A DNA stretch of 64,000 nucleotides, taken from Candidatus Margulisiibacteriota bacterium. Lineage in GTDB: Bacteria; Margulisbacteria; Riflemargulisbacteria; GWF2-39-127. A program made the translations under genes and the position numbers. How positions within the stretch are numbered: the stretch's first letter is position 1; each line of letters begins with the position of its first letter. Of this stretch, positions 28,964-39,156 are shown piece after piece. The notes beneath the pieces were generated by a model. That model was given only the letters and a program-made list of their open reading frames with translations. It was not told where the DNA came from and ran no database searches. Location of the stretch: contig QKMY01000019.1 of assembly GCA_003242895.1 (NCBI GenBank), positions 84,574 to 148,573 on the forward strand, read 5' to 3'.

Positions 28964-29293
28964 GGTTTTAACTTGGTTCATTTCTACTGTAACTTTACCC
29001 ATAGCATGAGTGTTTTTTGTGTGTGGGTTCCTGATTAACTGCTTTGCTCTGGGAATGCCGGAACTACCCACAGACATCCTGTAGAGAAATAAAAAGCGGA
29101 GATCGGATGCTCATGCTTGGTAATTGATAAAATATCATTCCTTCGAGAATCGTCATGAGGGACTTGTCCGATATTTAACTGCCCATCAGTAAAATGCTCA
29201 TTACTCAACAGCAATAGCCCGGCACTGTAAGCGCCTGGATTATTAACTGTGCTGAAATCAATTACCGCCTCGAAGCCAGGTAATTACAAGGAT
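28964..29293. other. Intergenic region with no clear gene
   Basis: About 330 bases after the kinase gene hold a weak interrupted inverted repeat (GTGGGTTCC near 29021 against GGAACTACCCAC near 29060) and no frame with a plausible start. The base composition is less AT-rich than in the preceding genes. Confidence 0.35.
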
Positions 29294-29416
29294 ATGATAG
29301 TTGGTTTTCTATCCTATGGGATGGCTGCTATTTTCTATATATGTTTGTTTAGCTGGTTTAACCCGGATAATGAGATAGAGCAGAGCCGCGAAAACCGCGG
29401 CCCCGTTTTTGAGTAA
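29294..29416 (+). CDS. Short ORF resembling the start of a membrane protein
   Basis: A 40-codon frame with AAGGAT upstream encodes one membrane helix (FLSYGMAAIFYICLFSW) and a short charged tail. The helix resembles the first segment of PrsK-type histidine kinases of PEP-CTERM/exosortase loci, but the match is short and could be chance. The last third is made of a GC-rich terminator-like hairpin. It may be a truncated gene start left after a deletion. Confidence 0.3.
   Translation: MIVGFLSYGMAAIFYICLFSWFNPDNEIEQSRENRGPVFE
29385..29410 (+). terminator. Probable terminator at end of the polysaccharide locus
   Basis: A 6-bp GC-only stem (GCCGCG / CGCGGC) with a 5-nt A-rich loop is followed by CCCG and five T residues. 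It would stop plus-strand transcripts just before the convergent lipoprotein gene. Confidence 0.5.
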
Positions 29417-32206
29417 TTATTTGATTAATGAGTTGATATATTCTTCAATCCAAGTATATCCGCTTGGTGCCAGGGAATATGGGGTGAGGCTTGTGTCGTC
29501 AGTTCCATATTGCTTCTCGAAACTGTCGGGAAGGCTGTCATTATCGGAATCAGCAGGTTTTGTTCCGGATTCATAGACTGGATAGTCGCTTGCAGAAATA
29601 CTGGTTTTCAATGCTCCGGTTGAATGTATAACGTCATTAATAACCCTTTCATCCGCTGTATCAAGTTGTGGTGTTCTTGCACCTGCTTTACCGAGTACTT
29701 CATTGTATGCATGTTCTGCCGTATCCTCGCTTATCCCTGATGGCATAACAACATGGCTGTATGAAATGAAGGACGATCCGTCGCCTCCTCCCAAAAATGC
29801 AACCAGGCTTAAGTCGCTGCCGTTACTGCCGATAGTTTTGTCAGGGCCAATATTCCCATATAGGTAGAACCTTGAGGTGTCTTGAATATAATATTCATTA
29901 TTCCATCCAGGATAATTGAATATCTGGATAGGCTGCTTCGGACCCTCTGTTCCTTTTCGTTTGTAGTAGTTTTTGATAATGTTCCAATATGATGGCTGAA
30001 ATTCATAGAAACCCGAATCCGGATTTTCCAGGGGAGCACCTATGAAATTAGTCCCCTTATGTGTCCAGTGATACATAATGTTATTGACGATTTCTCCGGA
30101 AGTTCCGTCGTTACATTCGGGACCTCTTTGTTTGTAATGGGCAAAGAGGTTGTGGTGAATGCTGATATTACTTGCGCTGTCACCGATAAGTAATGGATAT
30201 CCTGTTAATGCACGATAATTCTGATCCCAAATAGGCTCTGAAATTATATTCCATTGCCAGGTTATATTGTGAGCGGCATACCATATTTCTGTGTTTTCAT
30301 TCGAACACCAGGATATTGAACAGTGGTCAATTATAATATTGTATGGCGGACCGTGAGGACAGGTATGTCCTCCAAAGGCATTGATTGCAAGCCCGTCTCC
30401 ATTTTCGTCGTTGCTGCTGGTGCGTGCATTTCCGTTCCTAATGCGAAGGCCTCTTACAATTATGTCATGGCTTTTTATTCTGATGGGTGCTCCTTTAATG
30501 CAGATACCTCCTCCTGGGGCAGTTTGCCCGGCAATTGTAATATATGGCGTGTCTATGCTGATCTCTTCTGTTAATGTAATAATGCCTCCGGTTTCAAATA
30601 CTATAAGAAGGGGCCCGGTAATTTTAAAAGCGTTCCTGAAGCTTCCTGGTCCTCTGTCATTTAAATTGGTTACATGATAGATTTCGGGTTGAGTTGGACC
30701 AGAGAATGCACCTCTGGTTTTAGCGCCGAAACCTTCTGCTCCGGGAAAAGCAATCTCGGCAGTTTGAGGCAGAGCCTGTACGACTATGGAAGCTGTTGTG
30801 GTAATAGAACTTTTTTCGTCTGAAACTGTTACTGTGATTATGTACTCCCCTGCTATTGAGGGCGGTGTCCAGTTAGCTATGTTAATTGTAGGGCTGTTAT
30901 CTATTGTTCCTGGTCCGTTAAATGTGTAAGAGAGAGCTTCTCCGCCCGGATCACGGGCTTCTACCGTGACAACTGTGGTTTGCCCTGTGAAGATTGTCGC
31001 TGGGGCTACCTGTACAGAGCTGATTTGCGGCGGATAGTCTTTTTGCTGGATAGTGAGGCTTATATTTTTAGAAACTGTATGGGAGCCGTCTGATACGAAG
31101 ACTATTATCTCTTGTGTTGCTATATTTTCTGAGGGCATCCAGGTTACTACATTTGGTGAGTTTGTCTGCGTTATAGTACCGTTGGCTAAGAAATTATATG
31201 AAAGAGTATCGTTGTCAGGATCCGTTGCTAGTACTGTAAGAGTGACGGAATCACCCTGCTGAATATCCTGGCTGGATAAATAGAGATCATTAATGACCGG
31301 TTGGTCATTGTTTTGTATAGTGTATACGGTTACTTGAGTTTTTTTAAGCACCTTGTCAAAGCCATTGTTACCAATAATTCTCATTTCGTAGGTCCCGGGA
31401 ATATCCGGCGGGGTCCAGACAACTACGTTTGGCGTGCCTATCAAATCTTTGCCCACTCTGGTCCCTAACTGTCCCGGTGGGAATGAAATGGAACCTGCAG
31501 AAGGCATATACGTATAGGTTAGCCGGTCTTTATCTTTATCACTGGGTATTACCGTTATGAGTGAACTTTCCCCCACGTTAACGCTGACAGGAGATGCTAC
31601 GACACTGTTAATAACGGGATAACTTTTATCTGCCGGAGTATTGACAGTTGCATATACCCTGCGTAGGACTTTGTAAGGACCATTAGTTCCGATAATTTTC
31701 ATTTCGTAGGTTCCGGGAGTATTCGGCAGTGTCCAGACAACTACGTTTGGTGTGCCTATCAAATCCTTGCCTACCCTGGTTCCTGCCTGTCCCAGGGGAA
31801 AAACTATGGATCCTGCTGCGGGGAGGTACGCATAGGTTAGCCGGTTTTTATCTTTATCGCTGGGGGTTACTGTTATTGTAGTTGTTCCCCCCGGGTCAAC
31901 ATTGCTTGGAGATGCAATTACACTACTAATATATGGATAACTGATTATTACGGCACCTATCTGAATTAATCCTGCATCGAACTTATCAAGATCAAGAATG
32001 TCAGAAATGTTTAACGAATTTATTCCTCCGGATAAGGCTACTAAGGTATCATTGTTTATATTCGCGAGAAAGTTATTGTCCTGCTGACTGTTGAGACTAC
32101 TGTCATTTGTATCCGGTATTCCGGTTTGGTCGGTTATTTTTGAGCATCCGTTAATAAGTGTCAGTGCTGCTACTATTGCAATTGCGATAAGAATTATTTT
32201 TTTCAT
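29417..32206 (-). CDS. Surface lipoprotein with Ig-like repeats and pectate-lyase-like beta-helix
   Basis: A 929-residue secreted lipoprotein. The signal peptide ends in the lipobox LING-C with Cys21 as lipidation site. About four Ig/cadherin-like repeats of about 95 residues follow (about 90-480), the first two almost identical in places (GTRVGKDLIGTPNVVVWT in both). From about 485 a right-handed beta-helix of the pectate lyase type begins (AFPGAEGFGAKTRGAFSG, YHVTNLNDRGPGSFR) and ends near 890 with an EF-hand-like DSDNDSLPD stretch and a terminal EEYINSLIK. The role is probably binding or cleavage of polysaccharide at the cell surface. It is convergent with the polysaccharide locus. Confidence 0.9.
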   Translation of the reverse strand: MKKIILIAIAIVAALTLINGCSKITDQTGIPDTNDSSLNSQQDNNFLANINNDTLVALSGGINSLNISDILDLDKFDAGLIQIGAVIISYPYISSVIASPSNVDPGGTTTITVTPSDKDKNRLTYAYLPAAGSIVFPLGQAGTRVGKDLIGTPNVVVWTLPNTPGTYEMKIIGTNGPYKVLRRVYATVNTPADKSYPVINSVVASPVSVNVGESSLITVIPSDKDKDRLTYTYMPSAGSISFPPGQLGTRVGKDLIGTPNVVVWTPPDIPGTYEMRIIGNNGFDKVLKKTQVTVYTIQNNDQPVINDLYLSSQDIQQGDSVTLTVLATDPDNDTLSYNFLANGTITQTNSPNVVTWMPSENIATQEIIVFVSDGSHTVSKNISLTIQQKDYPPQISSVQVAPATIFTGQTTVVTVEARDPGGEALSYTFNGPGTIDNSPTINIANWTPPSIAGEYIITVTVSDEKSSITTTASIVVQALPQTAEIAFPGAEGFGAKTRGAFSGPTQPEIYHVTNLNDRGPGSFRNAFKITGPLLIVFETGGIITLTEEISIDTPYITIAGQTAPGGGICIKGAPIRIKSHDIIVRGLRIRNGNARTSSNDENGDGLAINAFGGHTCPHGPPYNIIIDHCSISWCSNENTEIWYAAHNITWQWNIISEPIWDQNYRALTGYPLLIGDSASNISIHHNLFAHYKQRGPECNDGTSGEIVNNIMYHWTHKGTNFIGAPLENPDSGFYEFQPSYWNIIKNYYKRKGTEGPKQPIQIFNYPGWNNEYYIQDTSRFYLYGNIGPDKTIGSNGSDLSLVAFLGGGDGSSFISYSHVVMPSGISEDTAEHAYNEVLGKAGARTPQLDTADERVINDVIHSTGALKTSISASDYPVYESGTKPADSDNDSLPDSFEKQYGTDDTSLTPYSLAPSGYTWIEEYINSLIK

Positions 32207-32643
32207 AAGCGTTTATCCTCCTTTAAATGGTGGAATTCTCGGTTGCCTTAACGGGGAAAGCAGCTCGTACTTAATCCTGAAACTATTCAGTATTTTGTTT
32301 GTTATATTGAGTAGCCTCCTGTTCTCAAAAATTAAATTCCTAATAATTTAATATAAGAATAGAAGAATGTCTACGGCTGTAAGTTGTTGTAGTTGTGATG
32401 AAAGTTCAAATATGGTTCATAATACCTATGTGAATTATCCGGAATTATATGACTGAGCTGCATAACAATGATATATTTACCGGAATACCTTTATGGAGAA
32501 ATGCAGCGGGTTATCTGCAAAAGAAGTGTTGGGGCGGTATCCTTTAGATCTATTTCCTTCTTTGCAGGACGAAGGCGCTTTTGAATACCTCAATTTTTAT
32601 TCAACGTGTATAATAGAGCTATATATTCATAAGGAAATACAAA
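32207..32643. other. Intergenic region between divergent genes
   Basis: About 437 bases between the lipoprotein start and the next plus-strand gene. Promoters for both must lie here, but I see no convincing -35/-10 pair. No coding frame with a ribosome binding site was found. Confidence 0.35.
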
Positions 32644-33636
32644 ATGGGAAATAACAGAATATATTGTCGAATAATTTTCTCTCTCCTAATATTGATTGGA
32701 GTAACAGCGCCATTACACGCTGATGATCAAGGCTTATTTACCTTGCGGTTTAATTGGCCGGCAAAGCTTTCGGGACATGTCATCTCTGAAGTTGGTTTTC
32801 ACCGTTATGAAGCTGGTAAGGAAAAATCTCATTATGCTAAGAAAGCTAATTATTTTTCCATAACAAAAATAAATGATGGCTTTGAAATGATTACAACGGG
32901 AGGAATGGTACTCCAAAATATACCATTGCCTAATGTTAAGGATAGACTTCACTTGTTAGCCGAAATTGACACTGATCCGACGATTGTCCTGTCAAAAAAA
33001 GGTGAGGTAGCAAAGATAATAGGACTTGAGGAATATCGAACGAATATGCTCAATCTGGTTAAGGAAAGACATTCTGAATATGATAAAAAAGAATTAAAGG
33101 CAGTTTCGTCATATTATGATGCCAAAGATTTGGAAGCTAATCTAATTAATGATTATGACGAGACATTTTTTTATATGCTCAAATATTGGATTGATAAAAG
33201 CTTTACTCCTAAAAGTGTTTATTCAGGGGTGAGTATGATCAGGTTGCCTACGATATCAACTTCGGATGTGAAATATCATGGAATAGCGCAAGTTAGGGAC
33301 CTTAATAAAAAGAACTCACTTGTAATCCTGGAGTTTAAGGAGTTTGTAGATCCCGGTGACCTGAAGCAAATGCTTATCGAAAATAATATTATTACATTGG
33401 ACCAGTGGCATAGCCATCGTTGTAAGATTGATCCTCGAAAATTGTACAATAAATTTGAGATAGGCCAAAGCTCTAATGCTGATAAATCAGATAATAGTTA
33501 TCGTTATACGACAACTCATTTTCTGGTAACAGATTTCAATACTCTTGTACCTCTGCAATACATTAAAAGTGTTGAAATTGTTTTGCCTGATTTTGAACAA
33601 TACGAAGTGGTGAAATATTCCTACATAAACGATTAA
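32644..33636 (+). CDS. Exported hypothetical protein
   Basis: A 330-residue protein with a signal peptide (hydrophobic core IIFSLLILIGVTAPL, cleavage probably after HA-D). The mature part is a soluble alpha/beta region rich in charged residues, without membrane helices or a known motif. I do not recognise the family. No operon partner is adjacent: a divergent lipoprotein lies on one side and an ABC-F gene 290 nt away on the other. Confidence 0.7.
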   Translation: MGNNRIYCRIIFSLLILIGVTAPLHADDQGLFTLRFNWPAKLSGHVISEVGFHRYEAGKEKSHYAKKANYFSITKINDGFEMITTGGMVLQNIPLPNVKDRLHLLAEIDTDPTIVLSKKGEVAKIIGLEEYRTNMLNLVKERHSEYDKKELKAVSSYYDAKDLEANLINDYDETFFYMLKYWIDKSFTPKSVYSGVSMIRLPTISTSDVKYHGIAQVRDLNKKNSLVILEFKEFVDPGDLKQMLIENNIITLDQWHSHRCKIDPRKLYNKFEIGQSSNADKSDNSYRYTTTHFLVTDFNTLVPLQYIKSVEIVLPDFEQYEVVKYSYIND

Positions 33637-33925
33637 TTAGGTGGCTTCCCCGCCGATATGAACTTCTTAATCTATAATTTATCCGTAACGCCTCCAATAA
33701 ACTAATAATGGACGATTTTGCACTATATAACAGGTGAAGATATTTTTGTTATTCAGGAATCTTATCTTTTTTAAAGATGTTTGTACGTACAACTCAGTCA
33801 AATTTTGCTTGGACTAAATGGGGAAAAATAGTATGATATACGGGTAATTTTATTTCCCGAATAAAAGTCCTTCGTTACTTAAGGATTACCATACCAAAAG
33901 GATAGCCAAATACGGTGCAATTGCG

Positions 33926-35773
33926 ATGATTAGTATATCAAATGTGAAAATGTCATTTGGAGCTCAGGATATTTTTGATGATGTTAATTTTAATATTAAT
34001 AGCAGAGAGCGGATCGGATTGGTAGGAAGAAACGGGAGCGGCAAGACAACCTTGTTCAATCTATTGAATAGAAGTGTGTTGCCTGAAGCCGGGACCATCG
34101 CTGTTCCCAAGAATTATACTATCGGGTATGTTCAGCAGCATCTGAAATTTACTGAGAGTACAGTCCTTTACGAGGGATGTCTTGGTCTGCGACCGCAGCA
34201 TATTGATGACGTCTGGGTAGTTGAGAAAGTGTTAGCTGGCCTGGGATTCACAGAAGATGATATGTGGCGGCATCCGTCAGAATTTTCCGGCGGATATCAA
34301 GTTCGACTTAACCTTGCAAAAGTCCTGGTTGCCGAACCGCATCTTTTGCTCCTCGATGAACCTACTAATTACCTTGATATCATCTCGATCCGCTGGCTGG
34401 TGAGTTTTTTGCGTAAATGGCAGAATGAACTCATGATCATTACTCATGATAGGAATTTTATGGATAGCGTTACTACTCATACCATGATCATTCACCGTAA
34501 GAAGGCCCGGAAAATAGCCGGCGATACTTCGAAATTATATGAGCAGATTGCGAAAGAAGAAGAGATTCACGAAAAAACACGTATGAATGATGAGAAGAAA
34601 CGTAAGGAGACCGAACAGTTTATTAGCCGGTTTCGCGCTAAGGCAAGACTTGCCGGAATGGTTCAATCCCGGGTCAAAGCCCTGGAGAAAAAAGAAAAAC
34701 TTGAAAAACTCGAAAGGATTGAGACACTGGAATTCTCATTTAACGCGTCACCTTTTTATGCCAAGAAAATAATGGAAGTCAAAAATATATCGTTTGGCTA
34801 TAAAGAAGATCATCTCTTGATCCATGGACTTTCGATCTCGATTGCGAAGGATGACCGGATTTGTGTTATTGGTAAGAACGGGAGAGGTAAGTCGACGTTG
34901 CTGAAGTTGTTGTGCGGAGAGTTGACGCCGTCAGCAGGGTCTCTTTATGGTCACCCTGAAATTGCATTCGGGTATTTTGGCCAGACGAATATCGAACGAT
35001 TGAATGTACAACGAACGATCGAAGAAGAGCTTATTGCAGCTGATCCAGATAATAACCGGAAGAAAGCTCGCGATATCTGTGGTTCGATGATGTTCCAGGG
35101 AGATTCTGCTCTCAAAAAGATCTCTGTAATCTCCGGTGGAGAGCGTAGTCGTGTATTGCTTGGCAAAATATTATTATCGCCGGTCAATATGCTTCTATTA
35201 GATGAGCCGACAAACCATCTTGATATGGAATCCTGTGATTCGTTGTTGGCTGCGTTGGATTCTTTTCCAGGCGCCTCGGTCATTGTTACTCACAACGAAA
35301 TGTTCCTGCATGAGCTGGCGAACCGCCTGATTATCTTTGACGATGATAAAGTGTTTGTCTTTGACGGCAGTTATCAGGAATTCTTGGATCAGATAGGTTG
35401 GCGTGACGAAGCGCAGTCGAATGGCAGCAAGAAAAAAGCTTCGGACAACTCCGTGAGCCGCGGCGATAAAAAAAAGCTTCGGGCAGGGATAATTAATCAA
35501 CGAAGTACGGTGCTTAAGCCACTGGAAAAGGCCATTAAAGAAAATGAGCATAAAATCGAAAAGATTGAGAAGCTGGTCAACGCAAACAATGAAAAAATTG
35601 TCGAAGCTTCTGCTAAAGGTCTAAGCGATAAAATAAAAGAAATATCATTAAAGAACCATCAGCATAAGACTGATATTGACCAGTTCTATGCACAGCTCGA
35701 AATTATTCTTGTAGAACATGACAAACAGTCAAATTATTTTGAAGAGCAGCTAAATCAGTTGGATTTGGAATAA
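33926..35773 (+). CDS. ABC-F family ATPase
   Basis: A soluble protein with two tandem ABC domains and no membrane part, as in the ribosome-associated ABC-F family (Uup, EttA, YdiF types). Domain 1 has GRNGSGKTT, FSGGYQVRLNLAK and LLLLDEPTNYLD. The linker (about 210-275) is rich in Lys/Glu and is the expected P-site tRNA interaction motif region. Domain 2 has GKNGRGKST, ISGGERSRVLLGK and LLLDEPTNHLD. A coiled-coil tail covers about 530-615. It likely acts on stalled or initiating ribosomes. Which subfamily it belongs to cannot be settled by eye. Confidence 0.95.
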   Translation: MISISNVKMSFGAQDIFDDVNFNINSRERIGLVGRNGSGKTTLFNLLNRSVLPEAGTIAVPKNYTIGYVQQHLKFTESTVLYEGCLGLRPQHIDDVWVVEKVLAGLGFTEDDMWRHPSEFSGGYQVRLNLAKVLVAEPHLLLLDEPTNYLDIISIRWLVSFLRKWQNELMIITHDRNFMDSVTTHTMIIHRKKARKIAGDTSKLYEQIAKEEEIHEKTRMNDEKKRKETEQFISRFRAKARLAGMVQSRVKALEKKEKLEKLERIETLEFSFNASPFYAKKIMEVKNISFGYKEDHLLIHGLSISIAKDDRICVIGKNGRGKSTLLKLLCGELTPSAGSLYGHPEIAFGYFGQTNIERLNVQRTIEEELIAADPDNNRKKARDICGSMMFQGDSALKKISVISGGERSRVLLGKILLSPVNMLLLDEPTNHLDMESCDSLLAALDSFPGASVIVTHNEMFLHELANRLIIFDDDKVFVFDGSYQEFLDQIGWRDEAQSNGSKKKASDNSVSRGDKKKLRAGIINQRSTVLKPLEKAIKENEHKIEKIEKLVNANNEKIVEASAKGLSDKIKEISLKNHQHKTDIDQFYAQLEIILVEHDKQSNYFEEQLNQLDLE

Positions 35774-35963
35774 TTACAGTTTAATTGGTATTGTGGAACT
35801 ATTCAATTTTATTTCTTCGATAAGGAAATTGTGGAAATTTATCACTGGTAAAAAAGTGTAATATAGGGTATGCTGTATGTCTTAATATATATAAAAATTT
35901 TATAGTATAAAGAGACATGTTTTTTGGAACAAGTAATTAAAATAGTTGAAAGAAGAGATAATC

Positions 35964-37544
35964 ATGGAAACACTGGAAAAATTTAGAAAACTTGGGTTGT
36001 CGGAAGACACCTTAAAGGCCTTGAAGAAAAAAGGTTTTGAAGAGCCAACACCAATTCAAGAGCAAACGATCCCTATACTGCTTAAGGGCGAAGTAGATAT
36101 TATCGGGCAAGCGCAAACAGGAACCGGCAAGACTGCAGCTTTTGGAATTCCAATTATCGAGAAGATTGAGGAAAAATCAAAAGTAACACAAGCTTTAATC
36201 TTGGTTCCTACACGAGAACTGGCAATACAGGTCGCTGAGGAGCTGAATTCCCTAAAAGGACAAAAAAACCTACAGATCGTTCCGATATATGGCGGTCAAT
36301 CAATCGAAGAACAATTCAGAAGGCTTAAACGTGGAGTTGATGTTATCGTCGGTACTCCAGGACGCATTCTTGATCACCTCCGCAGACGCAGTATGAAATT
36401 AGATTCTATCTCCTATCTAGTTCTTGATGAAGCAGACGAAATGCTTGCAATGGGATTCATCGAGGATGTCGAAGAAATTTTGAAAAGTACAAGTGTTGAA
36501 AAAAGAACGTTGTTGTTTTCGGCTACAATGCCTCGTGAAATATTAGATATCGCAAAGAATTACATGAAAAAATATGAAGTTATCGCAGTAAGAAAAGAAA
36601 ATATGACGGTTGATCTTACTGACCAGATATACTTCGAGGTTTCATCCTCTGAAAAATTCGAAGCACTTTGCAGAATTATTGATATCGAGATAGAGTTCTA
36701 CGGGCTTGTTTTCTGTAGGACAAAGATCGATGTTGATGAGATCGCGAGCAGGCTCAATGAGCGCGGGTACGATGCAGACGGATTGCATGGCGACATTTCG
36801 CAGGCGCAGCGTGAAAAGATACTTGATAAATTCAAAAAGAAACGTATTACTATCCTGGTAGCAACTGATGTTGCAGCCCGTGGAATAGATATTAATAATC
36901 TGTCTCATGTTCTTAATTATTCTTTGCCTCAAGACCCGGAATCATACGTGCATCGTATCGGGAGAACAGGAAGAGCAGGTAAGCAGGGAACTGCTATAAC
37001 CTTTGTTACCCGGGAAGAATATCGCCGACTTCTTTTTATCCAGAAAATTGCCAAGACAGACATTAGAAAAGAAAAATTACCGAAAATAGAAGACATTATT
37101 AAAATAAAAAAAGTTAGAATTAAGAACGAGCTTGATAATATTGTTAAGATGGAAAACTTTGATAATTATCAAGAAATGGCACAAGAACTTCTTTCGGAAT
37201 ACCAATCAGCTGATATTTTGGCTGCTATCCTTAAATACACCTTTCAGGATGAACTGGATTCCAAGAATTATAATGAGATTAGAGAAGAAACTGTTGATTA
37301 TAAGGGCAAATCAAGATTGTTCGTTGCCAGAGGCAAAATAGATGGAATGACACCTAGAAAACTGGTTGATTTTATTAGACAAAAAACAAATGTGAATGAT
37401 AGAAATATTCAGGATGTCCAGATATTCGATAAGTTTTCCTTTATTACAACGCCATTTAAAGAAGCTGAAATAATTTTGGGCGTATTTAACGAAAACAAAC
37501 GGGGACAAAAACCTTTGGTCACAAGAGCGAAAGATAAGAAATAG
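35964..37544 (+). CDS. deaD: DEAD-box RNA helicase (DeaD/CsdA-like)
   Basis: ATP-dependent RNA helicase. The Q-motif region is EEPTPIQEQTIP, followed by AQTGTGKT, PTRELAIQ, VLDEADEM, FSATMP and HRIGRTGRAG in order. After about residue 440 there is a DbpA-type RNA-binding domain (LFVARGKIDGMTPRKLVDFI), which in DeaD/CsdA/DbpA proteins directs binding to rRNA or structured RNA. The ATG at 35964 follows a purine-rich stretch and matches usual N-termini; an in-frame TTG lies six codons upstream. A strong terminator follows the gene, so it is monocistronic or the last gene. Confidence 0.94.
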   Translation: METLEKFRKLGLSEDTLKALKKKGFEEPTPIQEQTIPILLKGEVDIIGQAQTGTGKTAAFGIPIIEKIEEKSKVTQALILVPTRELAIQVAEELNSLKGQKNLQIVPIYGGQSIEEQFRRLKRGVDVIVGTPGRILDHLRRRSMKLDSISYLVLDEADEMLAMGFIEDVEEILKSTSVEKRTLLFSATMPREILDIAKNYMKKYEVIAVRKENMTVDLTDQIYFEVSSSEKFEALCRIIDIEIEFYGLVFCRTKIDVDEIASRLNERGYDADGLHGDISQAQREKILDKFKKKRITILVATDVAARGIDINNLSHVLNYSLPQDPESYVHRIGRTGRAGKQGTAITFVTREEYRRLLFIQKIAKTDIRKEKLPKIEDIIKIKKVRIKNELDNIVKMENFDNYQEMAQELLSEYQSADILAAILKYTFQDELDSKNYNEIREETVDYKGKSRLFVARGKIDGMTPRKLVDFIRQKTNVNDRNIQDVQIFDKFSFITTPFKEAEIILGVFNENKRGQKPLVTRAKDKK

Positions 37545-37575
37545 TTTTTTAAGATCCAAACATTTTTCATAACAG

Positions 37576-37621
37576 ACTGCATGGTTTTGTAATAATAATT
37601 TACAAGCCATGCAGTTTTTTT
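37576..37621 (+). terminator. Strong Rho-independent terminator
   Basis: Arms ACTGCATGG-TTTTGTA and TACAAG-CCATGCAGT pair over about 15 bp with one bulge and a 9-nt AT loop, followed by seven T residues. It ends the helicase transcript; on the other strand it could also serve the convergent methyltransferase gene. Confidence 0.85.
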
Positions 37622-37718
37622 GTTATTTAGTATATTGAAAAAATACTTAAGCGGGTATGGCTTTTCATCAGATCTTTTTGCTTCATTTTCTCGGATTTAG
37701 AGGTATAAAAAATAAATA

Positions 37719-38963
37719 TTATTTAATACTTCCCCAATGTGCGGTAACTTTTATTCCACCGTTAGAAAACTGAAAAGAGTTTTTTACTTTGACTGGGAGT
37801 AATTGTAAATAGGGGATGCTGTTTGAGATGAAGAGTCCTGTCCAGCCTTTGAACTCGTTGCGGAGGGTTTCCCCGAAGTCTTTATATAACTGACGTATAT
37901 CTTCTTGTTTTCCTGACAGTCTTATTCCATAAGGCAAGTTTGCAAGGATTAGTCCTTTGTTTTCCCATCTGTTTTTTAGTATCCGTGCATCCTGAGCCTG
38001 AAATGATATTAGTTCATCCATTTCTAGCTTTTTGCTATTACTGCGTGCTGCTTCTATTGCTTTTTCTTCAATATCAAAGCCGAAAAACCGAATATGATCT
38101 ATCTTTGTGGGAATATCTCGGGCAGGATTCTCCTTCTTTATCTTTTCCCACAATCCTTTATTGAAAAAAGCAAAGTCGAAAAAGGCAAAATCCCTTATGC
38201 TGCCAGCCTGGACACTGTGAACAATACTGGCTGCCTCAAATAATAAAGTGCCCGAACCGCAGAATGGATCGACGATTGTGTTATAATTCTCAACTCCATA
38301 TTTAAGGAGAAGCCCTGCTGCATAGGTTTCTCGTATAGGAGCATCGACATTGTGTGATTTATAGCCTCTTTTATGTAGATGTTCACCGGAAGTATCCAGG
38401 CTTATGGTACAGGCATCGTCAAAAAATCGAACGAAGATAGTTTTGCTCGCGTCTTCTTTTACTGAAATATCCTGGTTAAATCTCTGGTAGTAATTCTTTA
38501 TACCGTCTGCGATGGTTTTGGCTATATTCCCGGTATGATGCAGCCGTGATTGTTTTGCGGTAACATTAATGTTTATTTCCGGATTGATACCAAGGTAGAG
38601 TTCCCATGGTTTTGTCCTGACTTTGTTAAAAAGCGTCGGATATGATTTGCCATTGAACGATGCAATCCGCATTAATATCCTATTTGCCGTTCTTAATCTT
38701 AGATTAGATTCATACATTAATCTGAGTTCACCCGAGTATTCCACTCCGCCTTCTACGATTACGAGATTGGTTACCCCTTCAATGTTTTTGAGTTCCTGAG
38801 CCAGGATATTTTCGAATCCCTGGGAGCAGGAAGCAAAAAAGGAATGAACTTCTTTAAGGAATCTTCGTTTAATCCGTCTTTCAAGTGCGCGAGTCGAGAG
38901 CTGACTTTCTGTCGAAGGTTGATCCTGTGTTTTATTATTATTCTTCATATGGACTCTATTCAT
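37719..38963 (-). CDS. THUMP-domain class I RNA methyltransferase (RlmL-like)
   Basis: A 414-residue SAM-dependent RNA methyltransferase of the RlmL N-terminal/YpsC group that modifies guanine N2 in 23S rRNA in characterised members. The THUMP domain (about 45-190) includes LRLRTANRILMRIASF and SRLHHTGNIAKTIADG. The catalytic Rossmann domain has DPFCGSGTLLFEAA as motif I and ANLPYGIRL as the N-L-P-Y motif IV expected for N2-guanine methylation. Two possible ATGs lie five codons apart, neither with a good ribosome binding site. The gene converges on the helicase gene. Confidence 0.92.
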   Translation of the reverse strand: MNRVHMKNNNKTQDQPSTESQLSTRALERRIKRRFLKEVHSFFASCSQGFENILAQELKNIEGVTNLVIVEGGVEYSGELRLMYESNLRLRTANRILMRIASFNGKSYPTLFNKVRTKPWELYLGINPEININVTAKQSRLHHTGNIAKTIADGIKNYYQRFNQDISVKEDASKTIFVRFFDDACTISLDTSGEHLHKRGYKSHNVDAPIRETYAAGLLLKYGVENYNTIVDPFCGSGTLLFEAASIVHSVQAGSIRDFAFFDFAFFNKGLWEKIKKENPARDIPTKIDHIRFFGFDIEEKAIEAARSNSKKLEMDELISFQAQDARILKNRWENKGLILANLPYGIRLSGKQEDIRQLYKDFGETLRNEFKGWTGLFISNSIPYLQLLPVKVKNSFQFSNGGIKVTAHWGSIK

Positions 38964-39156
38964 CTGAGAATATATTTCTTGTAGTTTAATGACGTAGTAT
39001 AAGCTGTTTTTTCTGATAATGCAAATATTAGTGTTGATAAAGCAGGTGGCTTATTTGCTGTTGCCGGTTTTTCCTGAATGGTTCTTGCTATGACAAAATA
39101 ATGTTTCAATATATAATAGAAATTAATTGTACTAAAAATTTAAGGAGTTAAGTTTT

